From: Orbicella faveolata
Lineage: Eukaryota; Cnidaria; Anthozoa; Scleractinia; Merulinidae
NCBI RefSeq assembly: GCF_002042975.1
Contig: NW_018149108.1
Location: 1,757,548-1,821,547 of the forward strand
DNA: 64,000 nucleotides
Direction: 5' to 3'
Of this stretch, positions 56,746-64,000 are shown piece after piece. Under the pieces are notes generated by a model. That model was not told where the DNA came from. It did no database searches and was given only the letters and a program-made list of their open reading frames with translations. Numbering within the stretch: position 1 is the first letter of the stretch; the number at the start of each line of letters is the position of its first letter. Both the position numbers and the translations under genes were made by a program.

Positions 56746-57563
56746 ACTATGTTAGACCCTCATGGCAGATTCCTGTGGTCGTAACATGGGTAATAAGCAT
56801 TTTACATTCCGTCTTTTCGGTACACGCAGTTCTACTGCGATCATGGGTTGAGTAGGAACTTCGGAATCCTACAGCATGATTTGTTCCGCGCATTGGACCA
56901 AGCCAAAATAGTCAAAGTATGCTATCCATTGGATAGCCTTGGACAATGATTTATCCGGTAGACCTTGGCGCCGGCCAGAGGTTTTCTCTTTTCAATGTAA
57001 CCAAAGTGTGATTGACCTTGATTGCCATGACGCTTTTTATCAGTAGCAGAGACAAGAAAGAAATCCTATCGGAGCGATGGCAGGTTTGGTTAAACTTTTT
57101 TCCCGCGCGGTTTGTCTGTCGTTCGGCGGGGCGACATGCGCTGCGGCGATGCAGGGACAGGATTTTCCCGCCACCCATGAAGTCCACTACCAAAGAAAAT
57201 TTTACTGCCGTTGTCCAGGTAATTCAGCTTTCTTTTACTCAGTCTACCTCTAACATTTTATTACCATATTGAATGAAAGCGCTCCAAGCACTCATTCCCT
57301 TGGAATTGGTGGGTTTAGTAAAATACAACGAAGCTTAAGGAACTCAATCACGGTATTCCGAGTTATTTTATCCGCGTTGAGAATTGCCTTTAAATTGAAG
57401 GAAAACTGAAAATAGTAGTTTACTAAGATGGAAAAACACCAGAGATAACAATAAACCCTAAAGGAACAAGGACTGTTAGGGATGGAGAAGATTGGCGGGG
57501 ATTACAGATGATGACGTTGAAAAATTGTGGCTAAACTTTTGCTCAGTATTAAGTTATTGGCAA

Positions 57564-57752
57564 AGTGGAACCCCGCCTTACGGCCACCCCGTTAATATGG
57601 CCACCTCGTCATTACGGCCACTTTATTCTGGCCCAAATAAAAGCTCAGTCAGTCATTTTCATATTCAAAGAACCCCTTTAATACGGCCACTCCGTTAATA
57701 CGGCCATATTTTTGTGGCCCGCTACTGACCGGATTAACGGCGTTCCACTGTA
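57564..57752. mobile_element. MITE with AGTGGAAC...GTTCCACT ends
   Basis: AGTGGAACCCCGCC at the left is mirrored by GGCGTTCCACTGTA at the right. TACGGCCAC and GGCCATA motifs repeat inside, in a GCC-rich setting. The right part of a second copy is at 58061-58125. It is noncoding. Confidence 0.65.
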
Positions 57753-57925
57753 GTGCCACTGTACTCAGGGTGTGTACTCTCCTCTTAGGTTGTTGGTCAC
57801 CTCTTAGTTTGTTGGTCAAGCAACATAAACGTTTAACACACAAATCTCACGAGTAAAAAAACTTTCTAAGGTCGAACATCATGGGCAAAGTGGCTTACAT
57901 GAACAGTACATTGTTTGCATGGGAT

Positions 57926-58125
57926 GGTAAAGTCTGCATATGAGCCAAGTGGCCCATCAGGCCGGAGCTTATCCCGGTTTCTATAACCAGTCTGATAACA
58001 TGAAGCGACTGGGAGTATTTCTACTTCCCCCCCCCCNGCTAGTCCATCGCAGGGTTACCCCCTTTAATGCGGCCATATTCTTTCTTTTGGCCTGTTGGTG
58101 ACTGGATTAACGGGGTTCCGCTGTA
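57926..58125. repeat. Truncated SINE-like copy joined to a MITE right end, with an N
   Basis: 57926-58062 matches the body of the SINE-like copy at 18186-18402 (GTAAAGTCTGCATATGAGCC through AGGGTTACCCC), with a C-run and a single N at 58037. It then passes directly into the right end of the 57564-type MITE (GGATTAACGGGGTTCCGCTG). The tRNA-like head is missing. This is either a SINE inserted in a MITE and then deleted, or a collapsed assembly. Confidence 0.55.
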
Positions 58126-58300
58126 TGACTGAAGTATTTAGAGTTTGTCATACGATTCAGGGAATAATCATACTCACAATGTTTTTTTTGACTGGTCAAT
58201 TTCAAAATTACTCTTTGAATCGTATTCCACTTAGTCCCGTTACCATTAATTGGAAACAATCAAAAGAGAGCACAACAGTACAACTTTGATCAGATATTTG

Positions 58301-61300
58301 GCTTCCAGGGTTTATTTAAAATATATAATATATAATATTCCTTGTACAATGGTGTATCATCTTCTGAAACATTGCTCAGAGGACTGAGTATAAAAATTAC
58401 CCTGGTAAATAATTATACTACCACATCAGATTCTTGTTGCTTATAGAAAAATAACAACATAACAGGTAAGCAAATAATGAGGATAGTGTGAAATGCATGT
58501 GCATATATTATATATAAGTATAAATTACAAAGGTACATGCATATGATGAAAATATATTATATAGCACTTATATGAAATCTTTCCTCGGGGTATTTTTACA
58601 AATGGAGTTAAATAACTTTGGCACATTCACAAGTAATGCAAGCGTACATCAATAATTTTCCACAAAAAAATGGATATTCTTGAATCTGAAGTGTAAGAAC
58701 CCCAGCTAAAATTCTGCATCAAAGTAAATTCAAATTATTGGGAAGCTATTGCTGGGGTTCATTACAATTCAAACAGGAACAGTATTTTCTGCAACAAATG
58801 CAGCCTACAAAACTAAATGTTAATTTCCAATTAAATCTGTCATTAGAGAGGGTGACAGTAATGGAGTATGTTTTCAATAATGTAAACTGGTAATTTGCTT
58901 TGGAACTGTTGTTTTCAGCAATCACCCAATATTGGGGTAGATTACAATGCAATAGTTGTAACAGTCTGAGTGGTATAAAATAGCACAATAATTGTATAAT
59001 ATCATGAGCTAAATGTCGACAATGTCGACAATGACTACAAGTTTTCTAAACTAACACTGCCTCTATTGAACCCTATAATACAATTCTGGTTAAATACTGT
59101 ATATAATCAACAGTGATCAAACACACTAACTTGCTGTCAGTAACATGGATGGCGAAAGTGTCCTGCTTCAAAATTCTCACCATACAAGAAGACAATTGTT
59201 GAAAAGATAGTTAAAAACTGACTGACTGTAGTCTGGAATGTAGGGAATTGGAACAGAGCATTTTGCAACAGTGCGATGGTTTGAGCTTCTGTATCCACGT
59301 GCATACATCATCGTTTTCATTCTGTTCACAGTTTCGCCACTCACATGCAGTTGACAGCAAGTGGTTCCAGTATGTTGTTTAAATCACTACTTACAAGGCT
59401 AAATACTACGTGGAGTAATGAGGGTATAGCTACAAGAAAGTGGACCTAAAATTTCAGATGCCTGATCCAACATAAGTTAAAATGTAATGCAGGCAATTTA
59501 GTAACAGGTGGAATAGTATCTTCATATTCAGCAATAACTAACAAGTTCTAAAGGATCTTGCTAATAAACTGTTAAACCATGCGAACACAACATGACCTCC
59601 CTGTCAAATTGAAATTTGAAAGTTGTTCTTTAGAGAATATGGGACCAAGGCAAGGACCAACAAATGTCAGGGAATTGAACCCATACTGCTGCTCTAACTA
59701 TCTAATCCTTGCTATCTTGTTAAATATTCGAATCATCCAGTGATATTTAATGACCACAGCATGTGGCATATGAGGCCTGCTCAATGCAATGCTATATCTT
59801 ATATGTTATATCATAGTTTACTTATATTTGAGTTACAAATAGACTGCAAATGTCTCGCATATAATTTTGACCTCTGGATATGATTGGATAATAAATACCA
59901 ATTTAAAATTGAATCCCAACCAGTTTCATTGGCTTTTTAAGGAGCTATAATTCAAAATTTGCTTAGGCTTCAAGAAAGGTTACTGTACAAAACATGCTGC
60001 ATCCAGGCAACTGCTTTAAGAACAAACTCATTTTGCATTAAAAAACCCACATAACCGAAGTTGCTACGAGGGATACTGTTTATCGGCAACGAAAAATAAA
60101 ATTATTTCTTTCTTTAAAACTGCTGTAGATGACAATTGTGTACGTTCAGCATACAGCACAGCATAGCATTGGTAACCATACACAATCAAGTGCACAGTAT
60201 TGTGCCAACAATGGAGCCAATATCCCTGAGAATATTATATCTGGCTCATTATTAAAACAAATTTAGCAAATGATTTTAGACAAAAATATAAACACCTTTC
60301 TGAAAAACAATCAATCCAAAAGATCTACATTATGCACTTATGCAATAGCAAACAAGCTTCAATGTTACTATGTTGCCAAATGTTTTGACAGTAATTGCGA
60401 ACTTTTTCATTATAAATGGAAGTTCAAATCAGCTGTTTAATTTGAATACACTAATAACAATTGGTACCTTGAAATATGAATTCAACTTTCGTTAACTGTT
60501 CTTTTTTTTTTTTCATATCAATCAGTAACACAGCTATTTGGTTGGAATCTCTGTTTTCATTAAATAATGTAAAGGATATTTTTATCAGTTCCCAGAATTG
60601 AATAGCGTAAAAAATAAGGCAATTTGAGAACGTAGATGAAGGCCACTCACGTTAACTAAAGCTGTGCATACTGTAAACTTCCAGGCCAAAAAAGAGAAAT
60701 ATATTACCCCATCAAAGGTGACAAAAATACAATCACATGGAGATTGAGCTGCTTCATTGTTTCCTATCTTGGTTTCAGGTAGATCTTATAGTTGTCACTT
60801 TAACATATAACTAGCTTTCTTGGCTTAAGGATGGAACCAGGAAAAAACTTTGTGTGCCCTCATGATCCACAAGTGTTCACCATTATGAAGCCAAACATGT
60901 AACACAGTCCACTGCACCTGGGTGGTGAACATGACCTCAAGCTTTCAAAAAATACTCAGGGAAATAAGTCAAGCCTTCATTCAGTTCAAACAGAGTCAGT
61001 TGATCAATATTGCTGATATTAGTAACTGGGCAAAAGCATAAATAGGTTTGGAACATAAATATTAAATAAGTATAGAGTTTTGAATGACAATAGAGTGACC
61101 TTCAACTAGTTCAGATTATCAACTGAGTACAAAAATAAAGGAAGCAATCATTTCATAGGAAATGTGGTTAATGAATCAGTCAACCACATTGAATTATTCA
61201 TTTCTATTTTACATTAATATTATAACCATGCCATTTTCATAGCATCTCAATTTGTATTTGTGTCATCATGTTTAAATGGAGCGTAGAGCAGACTAAAAGG

Positions 61301-62078
61301 CAAGTTTGTAGTCAAAGGAAGTCTTTTTGTGGAATACAGCAACCACTAATATTGTCGTAATACATTTTATTAGTAGCTCCCCTTTTTGAAAAGCTATAGA
61401 TCATGACATTTACTAATGGACATAATTATGATCCCATCAGATGAGGAAGCCTGTCATAACTTTTTGTAAGAAATAAGTTACTTATAAAAATTATCAATAT
61501 TACGTTAAAAACCAGCATTAATTAAATGTTTTGCAAGCTCTAATTGCAACAGAAATCTGTAAGTTTTGAAACATGCCCCAAGCTTAATTCTTGAAGAACG
61601 TAACTAAGAAACATTGACCTTAAACAAACAACATCCAAGTGGTGAATTACAGTTCATACTTCAACAGATATGCTCTTCATGTGACTTCTAGATGAGGCCT
61701 AAGAAATTGAGGAATAATATTTGTGTAAGTAAAATCATTGACATGTAACACAATCACATGTATACAGTGGAGTGATTCAAACGTGCAACAATATATAAAC
61801 AATAGCCCCCATTTGACATGAAAATATGCTTGGTTATTTGTCCGAGGACATAATCTTTTTCGAGAAGCGAGCAGTTTTCAGAGAGCATAGCTCAAAGAAA
61901 CCTTTGAGTTTTGTGGAACAGATGTCCAAGGACAAAACGCTGAGCATATTTTTGCCCAAAATGGAGGCTATTGAGTTTATTATCCTTCAAATATCTTTTA
62001 CAACACGAGCGGTTTTGAAAATTGGGGAATATCCGAGTGATAGAGGAGTTTCACTTGCACCAGTTTGGTGTTAACGTA
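58301..62078 (-). other. Possible long 3' untranslated region of the 62-kb gene
   Basis: About 3.8 kb of AT-rich sequence with almost no recognisable repeats and no coding signal, downstream of the stop codon at 62079-62081 on the minus strand. AATAAA on that strand occurs near 58310, where repeat-rich DNA begins. The lack of inserted elements contrasts with the rest of the window and fits a transcribed 3' region, but this is inference. Confidence 0.35.
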
Positions 62079-63838
62079 TCACACTACTGAATATTCCCCA
62101 TCAAAAACTGGGGAATACAGTTGAAGAGCATGGACATTAAGATACACTGAAACCTGGAAAAGAAGCTAACATAAGAAAANCATAAGAAAATGTTGCTTAC
62201 TGGTATTGTATTGATCTGTTCATCTCTGTGTAATTCAGCAGAAAGGCTACTTGAGGAGGATCCTGGATTATTATGATCTATCAAATTAAAAATAGCAATA
62301 TAAATATTAGAGGCACAGGAGATGATCCCCTATACTATTTGTAAAATTCAATCAATCAAAATATTGTGCCTTTTCAAATGTCACAAACAAGATCAATTCT
62401 TTCACATTCACCAAGAAATTTATCACTTTTCTCATTAAGAGAAAGCAAAACAGGGATTACAATTGATGTAGGCACCCAATCAAAGAGCTGAAACAATGGC
62501 AGGCATCACGTAGAACACTAAAATTACCAGAAAGCAATTGACACAAACAAGATGATTCACAAATTTGTACTCTTTGTTCACAAGTGATGCCCACATGCAT
62601 GTGAAAAAAAATTAAATTCAATGATTATGAATCAACTATAGAAATCATGTTTCATGGAAAAAAATAGATTTAATCACACCTCACACCTAACACAGAAAGT
62701 CTTGGAGACTCACACAAGCCACTGTGGCCTTATGTTGAGTGGTTTACATTTCAGCACTGGCTCGTTCAAGGCACTGTTCTCCAACAGTGCCTCTCTCCAT
62801 CCCAGAGTACAAATGGGTACTAACACACTGTAAGAGACACCTGGAAAGAGCTAAGAGGTACACTGGAATGGACTAGGCTCTCATCCAGGGAAAATAGCAA
62901 TACTTCTTACAGTTTCGTGTGACTGACAAACCAGGATACACTGCAGCAAAGTGGGCTACGTTGGGCTGAGTATAAACCCTTTCTTTCTAGCAGCAGCTAG
63001 ACTGTTCACTGTTGCCATGGAAGCAATTATGTCCCAATGAATTGATATTTGCACACCAGTAACTAGGTTTTCGTATTATCTTGTTCCAACTAATTAATTA
63101 ACTATGTTGATGATAACTATTACAACAAACCTCTCTCACTTCTGAAATCTTGCTGACCTCCACTTTCTTCACTGCAGAGACCAAAAACATTGTGTAACAG
63201 GACGTTCATTTTAAGGTCAACATGATTTAAGTCTTGAAAGTGAGCTTCTTTGGAGAGATTTATATATACAGAGTTTCAAATTTTGGCCATGTAATCTAGA
63301 GGCTGGAAAGTCCCATGATTAAAAATGTATCTACCAAAGACAGGCAGCTTAGATGACAGTCCAGTGAAAGCCATTTTACACCACTCTTTCAGTATGACAG
63401 ATGACTACATTCACTGTGGTCACTTTATAAAAACTGATGTCGAGCCCCTATAAATTTGAATACCAAGGTCTCAAATTTTTAATCACTATCCAGTGGATAG
63501 CATTATCCAGCCTTCAAAGAACCTAATGAGGTTTGTGGAAAAGGCGTGTACCAAAAAATACTGTTCCTTTTACAATAGAATGGGTCAGTAGCTTGCACCT
63601 GGTGATTATTAGGAAAAATAGTAGGAAACATTTTGTTGCAGCTTAGTATATTTAAGCAACAGCTATATAAATGCCTTGCAAATTTTAAATGAGGAGAAAG
63701 CTTAATGAACAATAAATTACCTATCCCCTCCTGGTGTAGAACTTGTAAACATCTGCCGAGTCATGGGAGTGGAACTATCACTGCTACCAGGCAAATGGTT
63801 GTTGGCTCTTGCCTGAAGAATATTCAACAAGTTCATGT
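62079..63838 (-). CDS. 3' exons of an unrecognised gene, running off the right edge
   Basis: Four exons with consistent phases: 63721-63838 (MNLLNILQARANNHLPGSSD ... MTRQMFTSSTPGGD), 63131-63171 (EESGGQQDFRSER), 62201-62277 (DHNNPGSSSSSLSAELHRDE) and 62079-62153 (VSVYLNVHALQLYSPVFDGE then YSVV and TGA). The visible protein part is about 102 residues, Ser/Gly/Asn-rich and probably disordered, with no domain I can name. The C-terminal YSVV could be a PDZ-binding end, but this is only a short-motif match. The gene's identity depends on exons outside the window. A single N at 62180 lies in the last intron. Confidence 0.6.
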
Positions 63839-64000
63839 CTTAAAATCACAACTTGGTGGCTCAGTTCCACACTTAGAACATTGAGCTGGAAATATAGAGA
63901 ATAAGGGAAAACTCATGGTGTCAAATCTATAACTTCAAGCCAGATGCAAAAGTTTGCAAGTATATGGCTCATCAAACATATAGTACTACAGTGAAACCCT

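Larger units (their letters stand above)
55288..58300. other. 3' flank of the TMEM255-like gene and intergenic repeats
   Basis: The first several hundred bases are probably the 3' untranslated region; AATAAA motifs occur near 55740 and 56050. Beyond that lie repeats (56455-56745, 57564-57752, 57926-58125). A short GC-rich open stretch around 57070-57200 has no recognised domain. No gene is called. Confidence 0.45.

Overview
The window looks like nuclear DNA from an invertebrate animal, most likely an anthozoan cnidarian such as a stony coral. This is inference. The basis is compact intron-rich genes that keep human-like protein sequence, AT-rich noncoding DNA, and dense short inverted-repeat elements of types I associate with coral genomes.

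Layout. (1) 239-505: the 3' exon of a fibrinogen-domain gene, with a frame disruption. (2) 3401-23228, minus strand: a complete SIN3-family corepressor gene. I placed 35 coding exons with matching splice phases, giving about 1251 residues. A noncoding first exon and promoter-like motifs lie near 25406-25660. (3) 29044-41719, minus strand: a phosphatidylethanolamine N-methyltransferase (PEMT) gene in six exons. Its fourth exon appears twice because a 1916-bp stretch is repeated between single-N joins. (4) 49706-55287, plus strand: a four-exon, four-pass membrane protein resembling TMEM255/FAM70, ending in a PPPPY motif. (5) 62079-63838, minus strand: the last four exons of a gene I do not recognise, which continues past the right edge.

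The rest is introns and intergenic DNA with many small non-autonomous DNA elements: fold-back hairpins, TTAA-flanked elements, a nested pair and tRNA-derived SINE copies. Two places look chimeric. Intron 18 of sin3 holds USP48 exons on the opposite strand between two left ends of one repeat element. The PEMT locus holds a 1.77-kb foreign block carrying an orphan proline-rich exon. Both sit at N characters, and assembly error is the leading explanation.

The genes do not form an operon-like unit; they are independent housekeeping or cell-surface genes. I saw no RNA genes, CRISPR arrays, viral elements or gene cluster that would amount to a new system.
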